Positions 1 to 7,260 of a stretch of DNA of 16,591 bases are shown here, piece after piece. Source of the stretch: an uncultured Verrucomicrobiota bacterium (GTDB taxonomy: Bacteria > Verrucomicrobiota > Kiritimatiellia > CAIVKH01). The DNA is taken from contig CALBHI010000104.1 in the NCBI GenBank assembly GCA_937894535.1, forward strand, positions 1 to 16,591, in the 5' to 3' direction. The notes under the pieces are model-generated. The model was given only the letters and a program-made list of their open reading frames with translations. It had not been told where the DNA came from and ran no database searches. The number at the start of each line of letters is the position of its first letter. Within the stretch, counting starts at the first letter, position 1. A program made the position numbers and the translations under genes.

Positions 1-55
1 TTTACCCGCCGGAGGCGGGCCCCGTCGCTCCCGCCACTATTTCGTGGCCCCCCCG
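1..55. repeat. 55-bp direct repeat, left copy
   Basis: This is identical to 324-378 over all 55 bases. Near its left end it holds a perfect hairpin with arms CCCGCC and GGCGGG around a GGA loop, and it ends in a run of seven C. The copies lie on both sides of a GIY-YIG nuclease gene. The window starts inside or at the edge of this copy, so its true left boundary is unknown. It could be the tail of another copy of the same cassette upstream. Confidence 0.9.
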
Positions 56-69
56 CCCTTTGCCCCCCA

Positions 70-315
70 ATGACCGTTCACGTGTACATACTCAAGAGCG
101 ACTCGTCCGGTATGCTCTATGTCGGAATATCAAAAAGCCCCGCAGCCCGACTTCGACAACACAACGCCGACCATTCCGTGGGTACGCGCGGCAAAGGACC
201 ATGGAAACGTATGGCTTCCGAAGAATACCCTGACTACACCACCGCCAGAAACCGGGAAAAATGGCTCAAGTCCGGCATCGGAAGAGAGTGGTTGCGGTCC
301 GCCTACGGCGGATAA
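70..315 (+). CDS. Small GIY-YIG nuclease domain protein (YhbQ/UPF0213 type)
   Basis: This 81-residue protein consists of one GIY-YIG domain and nothing else. The first strand carries VYIL (5-8) and the paired YVG (17-19). Arg27 and His31 sit in the following helix. A REKWLKSG segment near residues 62-69 supplies the likely metal-binding Glu63, and the tail GREWL is typical of the single-domain family. Such proteins are predicted to cut DNA by a single-metal mechanism, but the cellular role of the stand-alone bacterial forms is poorly known. The length is normal for the family. No Shine-Dalgarno sequence precedes the ATG. The gene lies between two identical 55-bp repeats, which suggests that gene and repeat are copied together. 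Family assignment is firm; function is inferred. Confidence 0.88.
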   Translation: MTVHVYILKSDSSGMLYVGISKSPAARLRQHNADHSVGTRGKGPWKRMASEEYPDYTTARNREKWLKSGIGREWLRSAYGG

Positions 316-323
316 AGTTCGAG

Positions 324-378
324 TTTACCCGCCGGAGGCGGGCCCCGTCGCTCCCGCCACTATTTCGTGGCCCCCCCG
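324..378. repeat. 55-bp direct repeat, right copy
   Basis: This is an exact copy of 1-55, starting eight bases after the GIY-YIG stop codon. It has the same CCCGCC-GGA-GGCGGG hairpin and C7 run. The sequence diverges immediately after the shared G at 378, which marks the right boundary of the repeated unit. The repeat period is 323 bp, close to one gene plus one repeat. Confidence 0.9.
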
Positions 379-591
379 GGCGGCTCAACACCAAAAACAG
401 GGGCGCGCTGTTCCGTTGACCGCTTAGGCGCTCAGGCTCGATTCTTTTTAACCTGGGCGCGAACCCCCGATACAACCTGGCGCATCTACCGGTGGCTTCT
501 TTGGCGTTTTCAACCGTTCCTTAGACGCGGCTACCCTCCGAACCTTTACACCACCCGTTGCTCTTTCCCGACGATTTGTTACCGTGTCCCC
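379..591. other. Spacer before the deacetylase gene, with a hairpin and a possible promoter
   Basis: No gene is supported here. A 9-bp stem (428-436 with 452-460, one U-G pair) encloses a 15-base T-rich loop. A weak promoter-like pair, TTGCTC (558-563) and TACCGT (580-585), has a 16-bp spacer and ends only six bases before the ATG at 592, which would give an almost leaderless transcript. An open frame runs through the spacer into the deacetylase, but it encodes nothing family-like before residue 1 of that gene. Confidence 0.35.
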
Positions 592-1422
592 ATGTTGTTG
601 CACCCCAAGGCCCGGCTCGACATCCCGGATGGCGCGGAATCCACCGCGGCACTGGCACGCACCACCCACCTCGGCATCGGGGCCCATGCCGACGACCTGG
701 AGTTCATGGCGCTGCACGGCATCCTCGCCGCCTATGGCCGCGATGACCGCTGGTTCGGCGGTATCACCTGCACCGACGGTGCGGGCAGCGTCGGCGGCCC
801 CGAGGCCGCCACCTTGATCGCCCGCCGCCAGGCCGAGCAATGCGAAGCGGCCCGTATCGGTGGGTATGGCTTTATCGCCCAACTGGGCTACACCAGCGCC
901 GAGGCAAAAAACCGGAGCGACGAACGCCTCACCCGCGACCTCGCCGCCCTGATCGACGCCTGCCGCCCGGAGATCATCTACACCCACAATCCCGCCGACC
1001 GCCACCCGACCCACCTCGCCGTGGTCGCCCGCACCCTGCGCGCCCTGCACACCTTGCCGCGCGCACACCGCCCCCGCCGCCTGCTCGGATGCGAAGTGTG
1101 GCGCAGCCTCGACTGGCTCGAAGGCGCGGCCCGCGTGGAACTCGATGTCTCCAGCCACCCCGAACTGGCCACCCGCCTCGCCGCCGTGTTCTCCACCCAG
1201 ATCGACGGCGGCAAACGCTACGACCTCGCCGTGCGCGGCCGCGAAGCGGCCAACGCCACCTTCGGCGCAAGCCACGCCGCCGATTCATCTCCCGCCGTTT
1301 GGCTGGCCATGGACCTCACCCCGCTGCTCGACGATAACGCCCCCACCTTGACCGAGTATCTCCACACCCACCTCGACGCCTTTAACCGTACCGCCCTGAA
1401 GGAACTCGCTGCGTATGTCTAA
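592..1422 (+). CDS. PIG-L family (LmbE-like) zinc-dependent N-deacetylase
   Basis: This 276-residue protein belongs to the PIG-L/LmbE fold. These enzymes remove acetyl groups from N-acetylglucosamine-linked substrates, for example in GPI, mycothiol and bacillithiol biosynthesis. The signature AHADDLE lies at residues 31-37, with Ala where most members have Pro. The second zinc motif HPTH lies at 138-141, preceded by THN at 131-133. The frame stays open upstream to 367, but family homology starts just after the ATG at 592, and a -10-like hexamer sits six bases before it. There is no signal peptide, so the protein is probably cytoplasmic. It overlaps the next gene by 8 bp, so the two are co-transcribed, which points to a sugar or glycoconjugate substrate. 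The exact substrate cannot be read from the sequence. Confidence 0.88.
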   Translation: MLLHPKARLDIPDGAESTAALARTTHLGIGAHADDLEFMALHGILAAYGRDDRWFGGITCTDGAGSVGGPEAATLIARRQAEQCEAARIGGYGFIAQLGYTSAEAKNRSDERLTRDLAALIDACRPEIIYTHNPADRHPTHLAVVARTLRALHTLPRAHRPRRLLGCEVWRSLDWLEGAARVELDVSSHPELATRLAAVFSTQIDGGKRYDLAVRGREAANATFGASHAADSSPAVWLAMDLTPLLDDNAPTLTEYLHTHLDAFNRTALKELAAYV

Positions 1423-2332
1423 ATCCCTCGTCGTCCTCGCCGCCGGCATGGGCAGCCGCTACGGTGGCCTGAAGCAAATCGATCCGGTCGGCCCTTCCGG
1501 TGAACGCATCATCGACTACTCGATTTTCGACGCCCGGCGCGCCGGCTTCACCCGCGTGGTCTTCGTCATCCGCCGCGACATGGAGTTGGCTTTCCGCGAC
1601 GGCATCGGCCGCGCCATGGAAACCCGCCTCGATGTCACCTACGCCTACCAGGCCCTCGACGACCTCCCCGCACCGTTCACCCCGCCCGCCGGCCGCGAAA
1701 AGCCCTGGGGCACCGGCCACGCCTTGCTCGCCGCCCGCCACACCGTCCGCGAACCCTTCGCGGTGATCAACGCCGACGACTTCTACGGACCCCGCGCCTT
1801 TCAGTTGCTCGCCGCCCATCTTGACCAGCCTTCCCATTCCGCCCGCCCGGTGTATGCCATGGTCGGATACGAACTCCGGCAAACCGTCTCCACCCACGGC
1901 ACCGTATCCCGCGGCCTGTGCCGCACCGATGCCCACGGCCACCTGGTCGACATCGAGGAAGTCACCGCCATCGCCGCCACCCCCGCCGGCATCGTTTCCC
2001 ACGAAGCAGACGGCCGGACCGTTGCCCGCGACCCCGCCACCCCGACCTCGATGAACTGCTGGGGCTTCACCCCCGACCTGTTTGCCCGCATGGAGTCGCG
2101 CTTCTCCGCATTCCTCGCCCAGCGCGGCCAGGAACTCAAAGCGGAATTCTACCTGCCCGGCACAGTCAGCGACCTCATCGCCGCCGGAACGGTCGCGGTC
2201 AAGGTGTTGACCTCGCCGGATCCTTGGTTCGGCGTAACCTACCGGGAGGACAAACCGCAGGTCACCGCCGGGATCCAGCGGTTGATCGACCAGGCAACCT
2301 ACCCGGCCGCCCTGTGGGAGCACGGCACCTGA
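1415..2332 (+). CDS. Sugar nucleotidyltransferase family protein (NTP_transferase)
   Basis: This 305-residue protein begins with the nucleotide-binding signature LAAGMGSRYGGLKQ (residues 8-21), including the G-x-G-x-R loop and Lys20. It has the metal-site motif NADDFYG at 119-125, where the acidic pair should bind Mg2+. These enzymes couple an NTP to a sugar phosphate, giving an NDP-sugar and pyrophosphate. The specificity (glucose-1-phosphate, mannose-1-phosphate or a choline-type acceptor) is not readable here. The ATG lies inside the last codons of the deacetylase gene, so translation is probably coupled. No C-terminal acyltransferase-type hexapeptide repeats are seen, so this is a single-domain form. 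Confidence 0.87.
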   Translation: MSKSLVVLAAGMGSRYGGLKQIDPVGPSGERIIDYSIFDARRAGFTRVVFVIRRDMELAFRDGIGRAMETRLDVTYAYQALDDLPAPFTPPAGREKPWGTGHALLAARHTVREPFAVINADDFYGPRAFQLLAAHLDQPSHSARPVYAMVGYELRQTVSTHGTVSRGLCRTDAHGHLVDIEEVTAIAATPAGIVSHEADGRTVARDPATPTSMNCWGFTPDLFARMESRFSAFLAQRGQELKAEFYLPGTVSDLIAAGTVAVKVLTSPDPWFGVTYREDKPQVTAGIQRLIDQATYPAALWEHGT

Positions 2333-2632
2333 CCACACGGGAACCAACCGCGGATTTGGTCCGAATTCACGCGTTGGAACCGCGAATGGCGCGGATGTAC
2401 GCGGATGTCTTCAACTTTCAGGACGACACCCTCGCATCTTTTTGTGCAGCGAATTTGAACTACAGAAACGCAACATCCCCATTCACATCTGAAGTATCAG
2501 TGCAATCAGGCATCGCAAGGCTACGCCCTGATATGTCTGCGGTTCTTACTGGTTGTTTTTCGGATGTAGCCTACACGCGCGGCGGACACGCAACCCGGTC
2601 CATCCCCACGAACCATCAACCATGAACCATGG
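2333..2632. other. 300-bp spacer between convergent genes
   Basis: No gene is supported. The spacer is visibly richer in A and T than the flanking genes. Frames that run through it are extensions of shadow frames and show no domain. It contains a short imperfect tandem repeat (2381-2408, listed separately). No convincing terminator with a T-tract is visible for either flanking gene. Confidence 0.6.
2381..2408. repeat. Imperfect tandem repeat of CGCGGATG units
   Basis: Three head-to-tail units are visible: CGCGAATGG, CGCGGATGT and ACGCGGATGT. From general recollection, short degenerate runs of this kind are common between genes in Verrucomicrobia-related genomes. No function is suggested. Confidence 0.5.
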
Positions 2633-3037
2633 TCAGTAATCCACCGAACGCCTTCCGGCCTTCTTGTCGCCGTGTTTGCGTTTGTCGTCGAGCATACGCG
2701 CCTTCTGCCGGCGGGACCGGCGGCGCTTCTGCCGGCGGATCTTCTCCTGCTCTTGTTGCCGCGCTGCCTTGATCCCCTTGATCCGCTCCTCGATCCGGTC
2801 GCATAACTCCCGCCGCGCAAAAAAACGATTCATCGCCTGCGACCGCTCGCGCTGGCACTTCACCTCGATGCCGGTCGGGACATGCAAAATCTGGACACAA
2901 GAACTCGTCTTGTTGACCTTCTGTCCCCCGCTCCCCGACCCCCGGACAAAATCCTCCCGAAGGTCCTCCTCGCGGACCCCCAACGAAGCCATCCGCGCGG
3001 CTAACGCCTCCTGCTTGTCTGAACCTACCGGAAACAT
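2633..3037 (-). CDS. Short peptide-chain release factor-like protein (C12orf65/ArfB-type)
   Basis: This 134-residue protein consists of a class I release-factor catalytic domain with the GGQ motif at 37-39 (context GSGSGGQKVNKTSS, 33-46). It also carries the conserved PTGIEVKCQRERSQ strand and a C-terminal half of about 60 residues packed with Arg and Lys. It lacks the codon-reading domains of RF1 and RF2, so it cannot read stop codons itself. Relatives such as ArfB and mitochondrial C12orf65 hydrolyse peptidyl-tRNA on stalled ribosomes or split large subunits, with the basic tail placed in the ribosome. The residue before GGQ is Ser where many members have Pro (GPGGQ). It is divergent from the next gene and separated from it by about 150 bp. 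Family is firm; the rescue role is inferred. Confidence 0.86.
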   Translation of the reverse strand: MFPVGSDKQEALAARMASLGVREEDLREDFVRGSGSGGQKVNKTSSCVQILHVPTGIEVKCQRERSQAMNRFFARRELCDRIEERIKGIKAARQQEQEKIRRQKRRRSRRQKARMLDDKRKHGDKKAGRRSVDY

Positions 3038-3127
3038 GATTTAACCCGATATTTAACCAATCCGCTACCCACTGAATAACAACACATTATGCAACACGCG
3101 CAATTCAGGGGGAAATTTACCCTTGCC

Positions 3128-3141
3128 CTTGAACATTCAAG
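3128..3141. promoter_or_regulatory. 14-bp inverted repeat upstream of the PEP-CTERM gene
   Basis: CTTGAA and TTCAAG form perfect 6-bp arms around CA, 43 bp before the ATG at 3185. A dyad this close to a start in an A/T-rich divergent spacer could be a regulator site, or its TTGAAC could serve as a -35 element. No clear -10 follows at the right distance, so the role is unproven. Confidence 0.35.
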
Positions 3142-3184
3142 CTGAAAAGGTGTACCGTTGTAAAGAGAAGTGGGGACCAGAACG

Positions 3185-3856
3185 ATGAAAAAACTACTTG
3201 TAGCCGCCTTCGCCTTCGCCTTCGTGCAATCGGCCCACGCCGACCTGTTGGTCGCATTCGATTTTGCCGGATACACCGGATCCGAACTTCAGGGAACCTC
3301 CACCGTTGTTTCGGCCGGCATTGATGGCCCTGTACTGATCTTGCGCGGCAGCGGTATCACCGCCGCAGGCAACGCCGACCGGTTTAATGCGCAAGGCTGG
3401 GACGGTACAACGTCGGCCGACAACGCCTTGGCCGCGAATAACTTCTTCGAATGGACGATCACCCCTTCGGCTGGCTACAGCATGTCGATCACCCAGATCG
3501 CCTTCCAGGTCCAGCGCTCGAACACCGGTGCCTCGAACCTCGTGTTGCGCACCAGCGTGGACAGCTATACCGCCAACTTGAACACCCTGAACAACTTTGC
3601 CGGCAACAACGCCACCGTCGGTTCCACCTTCAACTCCAGCGGGGTAACCGCCTTGCAGGACGTGACCGGCGCGATCACCTTCCGCGTGATCGGCTGGCCC
3701 GGTGCCGCTGCTGGCAGCACGGGATTTGAAGGCGCCGGCAACGACATCCAGATTTTCGGCACGGCCACGCTGGTGCCCGAACCGACCACCGTGCTGTTGA
3801 TGGCTTCCGGCTTGCTCGCCTTATCGGCATCCCGACGAAAAAAAATCAGGGCCTGA
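3185..3856 (+). CDS. PEP-CTERM sorting-domain exported protein
   Basis: This 223-residue protein has a classic signal peptide (KK at 2-3, hydrophobic core, SAHA cleavage site near residue 19). The middle is rich in Thr, Ser, Asn and Gly, with no enzyme motif that I recognise. The C-terminus is a PEP-CTERM signal: VPEP at 197-200, a hydrophobic stretch to about 215, then RRKK at 217-220. Such proteins are handed to an exosortase and sorted to the cell surface or exopolysaccharide. Translation could also begin at a GTG at 3170, but the ATG at 3185 puts the signal peptide at the true N-terminus. A strong terminator follows 16 bp after the stop, so this is a single-gene unit. The exosortase gene is not in the window. 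Confidence 0.9.
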   Translation: MKKLLVAAFAFAFVQSAHADLLVAFDFAGYTGSELQGTSTVVSAGIDGPVLILRGSGITAAGNADRFNAQGWDGTTSADNALAANNFFEWTITPSAGYSMSITQIAFQVQRSNTGASNLVLRTSVDSYTANLNTLNNFAGNNATVGSTFNSSGVTALQDVTGAITFRVIGWPGAAAGSTGFEGAGNDIQIFGTATLVPEPTTVLLMASGLLALSASRRKKIRA

Positions 3857-3872
3857 CCCTGAGGATGCCTCC

Positions 3873-3902
3873 AAAAAACCCCGCGACCCGCGGGGTTTTT
3901 TT
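3873..3902 (+). terminator. Rho-independent terminator
   Basis: A perfect 7-bp GC stem (CCCCGCG at 3879-3885, CGCGGGG at 3889-3895) has an ACC loop and is followed by seven T. Six A precede the stem, so it can also stop transcription from the minus strand, for example read-through past tRNA-His. Confidence 0.93.
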
Positions 3903-3961
3903 ATGCCCATCGTCCGCGGGCAAGACACACCGGTGGCGCGATGAATATTGATGGAAAAGGA

Positions 3962-4038
3962 TGGGGTGAGTGACGGGATTCGAACCCGCGACATTCAGAA
4001 CCACAATCTGACGCTCTAACCAACTGAGCTACACCCAC
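3962..4038 (-). tRNA. tRNA-His (GTG anticodon), CCA encoded
   Basis: Read on the minus strand, the cloverleaf closes fully. The acceptor GTGGGTG pairs with CACTCAC (one G-U), and the D arm is present. The anticodon stem TCAGA/TCTGA surrounds loop TTGTGGT with anticodon GTG, and the T arm carries TTCGAAT. The discriminator base is C73, CCA is encoded at the 3' end (3964-3962), and the base before position 1 (4039) is G on this strand. It can therefore supply the extra G-1 that marks histidine tRNA. The 77-nt count includes CCA. Confidence 0.96.
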
Positions 4039-4059
4039 CACCCGAAATAGCGGAGGAAA

Positions 4060-4088
4060 GCAATACACGCCCCCCCCGCCAAAATCAA
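4060..4088 (-). promoter_or_regulatory. Candidate promoter of tRNA-His
   Basis: On the minus strand TTGATT (4088-4083) and TATTGC (4065-4060) are 17 bp apart, about 21 bp upstream of the tRNA. Both hexamers are fair matches to a housekeeping sigma promoter. This would let the tRNA be expressed separately from the pyrK-pgpA operon upstream. Confidence 0.45.
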
Positions 4089-4162
4089 CGTCTTTTTGAT
4101 CCGGATACCGCCGATATCGGTGCCTCGACAAGATTGCGCACACCAACCCCGCAGGCGATCCA

Positions 4163-4185
4163 CCCGGAGCGAACCGCGTTCCGGG
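4163..4185 (-). terminator. Hairpin after pgpA, possible terminator without T-tract
   Basis: CCCGGA (4163-4168) pairs with TCCGGG (4180-4185), with an inner GCG/CGC stem and a two-base bulge. It lies about 40 bp past the pgpA stop codon. No T run follows on the minus strand, so intrinsic termination would be weak. Confidence 0.25.
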
Positions 4186-4225
4186 GCGGGAAACGGCGGA
4201 CACCACACTGCAAAACGGGCCGTCG

Positions 4226-4705
4226 TTACAGCCATCCCTGCGGCACCAGCACGTAGCGGTAGATCAGCCAGTTGACCCCGAGTGCGTAGAGCGAGGAAAA
4301 AGCATCGTCGATGGTGATCCCCAGCCCGCCCGGCAAGCGCTGCAATCCGCGCGCGGGCCACGGCTTGATGATGTCGAGGACGCGATGGCTCAGGAAGGCC
4401 ACCAGCAGCATGACCGGACTCGTGACCGGCAGGCCGATCACGGTGAGCGGAAACGTAAGGTATTCATCGGCCACAATCCGCCCATCATCCTTCTTGCCGC
4501 CCAGCGCCTTCTCGGCCTTGTCACACACCGGAACCGCCGCCAGCACGAGCACCACCGCCATCACCGCCTGCACGATCCAGTCGGTTTGCCAGGTGAACAA
4601 GGCCATCGCAAGCGGAATGCCCAGCAACGTACCGAACGTCCCCGACGCCACCGGACTCAAGCCCAATCCAAATCCCGTCGCCAACACCACCCAGACATTT
4701 TTCAT
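4226..4705 (-). CDS. pgpA: Phosphatidylglycerophosphatase A
   Basis: PgpA removes the phosphate from phosphatidylglycerol phosphate in the inner membrane, the last step to phosphatidylglycerol. The 159-residue protein shows the family blocks in order: SPVASGTFGT (17-26), KKDDGRIVADE (71-81), the RVLDIIKPWPA block (108-118), and GGLGITIDDAFSSLY (126-140) with the acidic pair. Three to four hydrophobic segments lie between them. Two blocks deviate slightly from the usual form (SPVASGT for the common P-x-APGT, and DEYLT for DE-x-x-G). The ATG at 4705 is preceded by AGGAG at five bases, the clearest ribosome binding site in the window; a start 10 codons upstream is less likely. It is the last gene of the pyrK-led operon, 42 bp after the 527-residue protein gene. 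Confidence 0.9.
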   Translation of the reverse strand: MKNVWVVLATGFGLGLSPVASGTFGTLLGIPLAMALFTWQTDWIVQAVMAVVLVLAAVPVCDKAEKALGGKKDDGRIVADEYLTFPLTVIGLPVTSPVMLLVAFLSHRVLDIIKPWPARGLQRLPGGLGITIDDAFSSLYALGVNWLIYRYVLVPQGWL

Positions 4706-4747
4706 GATAACTCCTCGCCACACCCTGCGGCGCAACCTGCCCGCATC

Positions 4748-6331
4748 CTATTGTTTTCCGGTCTGGATATCCACCCGAAGATAGGGACCTTCCGGCGCGG
4801 CGGTGACATGAACCCGCTCCAGTTTTGCCAGGGTTTCAAGCCAGGCCTTGGCCTCGTTGAGCCGTTGCCGCTCAGCCCGCGTTCCCGACGCATCCTCGAA
4901 CAACAACTTGAGCGCATACGCCGTGATGGCCAACCGCAAGGCTTCATGGCCGCGCACCAGATCGATGCCCAGATACCCGATCGCCTGGGTTCCGGCCGCA
5001 ACGTCGAGCGCGTCAGCCCACTCCGCCACTCCACCGGTGGCACCCACATCACGCGCCCGAATCAACGCTTCCAGTCCGCGCAGATTGCTCGACACCACCA
5101 GCCAGTCGCCCGCGGCCATGACCGCCATCTGCTCGGTAGCCCCGAACGCGGCATACATCGAACCCGCCGTCGCCTCGATGCGCCACAGCGTGGTCGTGCC
5201 CACCGGTACCGGCACCGCGACCAACCCCCACTGGGTACGCGCATTCCAACGGTCGAGCAACGGCGTCAACTGCCCTGGCACATCGCCGCCTTCGGCCCGT
5301 TGCAGCGCCGCCATCAGGGTCGGCACCTTGATGCCCTTGAAGCGCCCGCTGTAATCGCCGCCAAACACCGCCAAAGCCACCGCCTCGGCCCGCGTCGCCG
5401 CAACCACATCCTTGACCAGGGCCTTGCCCCACGTATCCGGGGCACCCTGCAACAACTCGATGGCGGCATCCACACCCACCGCCGTCGTGGCCAGCGCGGC
5501 ATCGCCCCACAAGCCCGCCAGCGGTTCCGCATCCAGCGCCGCCGGGAGCGAACCAAGTTCGGTCGGCGGGAAAAACCGCACCGCCGCGGCCATCGTCGTT
5601 GCATCAGAAATGTCCAATTCGGTGAACGACCGGTCGATCCCCGCACGCGCATCACCCGCAACCCAAAACCGGTCGGCCGCGCTTGAACCGCGCAGCAGCG
5701 CATTCCAGTCCTGCAGGTCCTTGCGGTAGGTGATCGAAGGAAACAGCCCGTTGTACGCATCGATCACCGTCTCGATCGCCATCGGATCGCGCGCCGTGCA
5801 CCCGAGGATCATGCCCTCGACCAAGGCCAGCGTAACCCGGAAGGTCCCCTGCTCACCGCGCGTGACCCAGGTCCACACCGGCCAACCGCCGATGGATTCC
5901 ATCCGGCTCAATCCGGGAATGGCAAGAAACGACTGCGACCACCGCAGGCGCTGGCTCCGGCCGCCGATCCACCCTGCAAACACCCACGCGCGCTCGCTGT
6001 ACATTCCGAGATGCGGGACATAGGCGAGCACCAACTCGTCGCGGCCAATCAGGTCGAGGGTGGCGAGAAAACCCGGGTCCTGGCGCAGATCCGTCCACGC
6101 CTCCTGGTCGGCCTGCAAGGCTCCGACGACCGTCGCGGTCAACGGATGTTCGGCGATCGCCGGCCAACGCCCGGCCAGATCACGGTGCCACGACACAACC
6201 ACCGCCTGTCCGGGAATCGCGCGCAACAGCTGGCTGGTATCGCGGGGAATGATCAGCGTCCACCACACCGAGCCCGCGGCAAAGACCACCAGCAGGACCC
6301 AGAACAACCACGATCGTCCGCCACGCTTCAT
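4748..6331 (-). CDS. Membrane-anchored protein of unknown function, 527 aa
   Basis: I do not recognise a characterised family. The N-terminus is a short basic start (KRGGR), one hydrophobic segment at about residues 8-26, and then roughly 500 residues with no further clear membrane span. This suggests a large periplasmic domain held by an uncleaved anchor. The body alternates short hydrophobic strands with loops and resembles in style the DUF3352-type proteins of bacterial envelopes, but that is a weak comparison. Residues 480-505 are helix-like and charged. The ATG overlaps the pyrD stop codon as ATGA, so the two are translationally coupled, although nothing in the protein suggests pyrimidine metabolism. 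A role beside pgpA in the envelope is possible. Confidence is high that it is a real gene, low for function. Confidence 0.8.
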   Translation of the reverse strand: MKRGGRSWLFWVLLVVFAAGSVWWTLIIPRDTSQLLRAIPGQAVVVSWHRDLAGRWPAIAEHPLTATVVGALQADQEAWTDLRQDPGFLATLDLIGRDELVLAYVPHLGMYSERAWVFAGWIGGRSQRLRWSQSFLAIPGLSRMESIGGWPVWTWVTRGEQGTFRVTLALVEGMILGCTARDPMAIETVIDAYNGLFPSITYRKDLQDWNALLRGSSAADRFWVAGDARAGIDRSFTELDISDATTMAAAVRFFPPTELGSLPAALDAEPLAGLWGDAALATTAVGVDAAIELLQGAPDTWGKALVKDVVAATRAEAVALAVFGGDYSGRFKGIKVPTLMAALQRAEGGDVPGQLTPLLDRWNARTQWGLVAVPVPVGTTTLWRIEATAGSMYAAFGATEQMAVMAAGDWLVVSSNLRGLEALIRARDVGATGGVAEWADALDVAAGTQAIGYLGIDLVRGHEALRLAITAYALKLLFEDASGTRAERQRLNEAKAWLETLAKLERVHVTAAPEGPYLRVDIQTGKQ

Positions 6332-7260
6332 GGGGCGAAGGTTCCGACGACTCCGTCCAGCGAGGCCATGCCCTGCGCGGCCAGGTAGGCGCGCAGATCG
6401 TCCACCAGCGTCACCGCCGCCGCCGGGTTGGTGAAATTAGCCGTGCCCACCGCGACCGCCCGCGCACCGACCAGGAAAAACTCGAGCGCATCGTTGACGG
6501 CGCCGATGCCGCCCATGCCGATCACCGGGATCGAGACCGCCTTGGCCGCCTGCCAGACCAGCCGCACCGCAATCGGACGGATCGCCGGCCCGGTGAGCCC
6601 ACCCGTGATGTTCGCCAGCTTGGGCTTGCGCGTCTTGATGTCCACCGCCATCCCGGGAAACGAATTGATCAGCGAGATCGCATTCGCCCCGCTCGCCTCG
6701 GCCGCCTTGGCAAACGCCGTGATGTCGGCCACGTTCGGGGCCAACTTGGGAATTATCGGTAACCGCGTGGCCGCGCGGATCGCATCCACCACCCGGCGGA
6801 ACATGTCGAGGTCGGTCCCGAACAGCGCGCTGCCTTCCTTGATGTTCGGACACGATACGTTGACCTCAAGCCCGGCAATGCCCTCGACCTGGTCGAAACG
6901 GCGCGCGACCTCGGCATACTCCTCGATCGTCTTGCCCCAGATGTTCACGATCACCGGCGTCGCATATTGCCGCAGGAAGGGCATGTAGGTGCGGACAAAC
7001 CCGTCGACCCCCGGACCAGGCAACCCGATCGCGTTCAGCAAGCCACTCGCCACCTCGGCGGTGCGCGGCGTCGGATTGCCCTTGGTCGGATTCAAACAGA
7101 TGCCCTTCACCACGATCGCGCCGAGCCGGTTGATGTCCACCAGATCGGCATATTCGGGTCCATACCCGAACGTGCCCGAGGCGACCATCACCGGATTTTT
7201 CAGGGCGATGCCACCCACGTTGACCGAAAGATCCACCTCGCTGACCGGGATCGCACTCAT
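6328..7260 (-). CDS. pyrD: Dihydroorotate dehydrogenase, class 1B catalytic subunit
   Basis: PyrD oxidises dihydroorotate to orotate in pyrimidine synthesis; class 1B passes electrons through PyrK to NAD+. The 310-residue protein shows NPVMVASGTFGYG (22-34) for FMN binding, KGICLNPTKGNPTPR (52-66), NAIGLPGPG (76-84), and NVSCPN with the catalytic Cys at about 137. It also has the late flavin phosphate motifs IGMGGIGAVNDALEF and GARAVAVGTANF. Cys rather than Ser as catalytic base, and the adjacent pyrK, both fix class 1B. I place the start at 7260 because the frame upstream lies inside pyrK and adds 22 residues with no homology. ATGA overlaps link it to pyrK before it and to the 527-residue protein after it. 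Confidence 0.95.
   Translation of the reverse strand: MSAIPVSEVDLSVNVGGIALKNPVMVASGTFGYGPEYADLVDINRLGAIVVKGICLNPTKGNPTPRTAEVASGLLNAIGLPGPGVDGFVRTYMPFLRQYATPVIVNIWGKTIEEYAEVARRFDQVEGIAGLEVNVSCPNIKEGSALFGTDLDMFRRVVDAIRAATRLPIIPKLAPNVADITAFAKAAEASGANAISLINSFPGMAVDIKTRKPKLANITGGLTGPAIRPIAVRLVWQAAKAVSIPVIGMGGIGAVNDALEFFLVGARAVAVGTANFTNPAAAVTLVDDLRAYLAAQGMASLDGVVGTFAP

Noticed and set aside
367..591. 75-codon upstream extension of the PIG-L protein
   Set aside because: It begins inside the 55-bp repeat and shows no family homology. The ATG at 592 starts just before the conserved domain.
4111..4120. 10-bp palindrome CCGATATCGG upstream of tRNA-His
   Set aside because: It is short, lies more than 20 bp upstream of the -35 candidate and has no partner site, so chance is a sufficient explanation.
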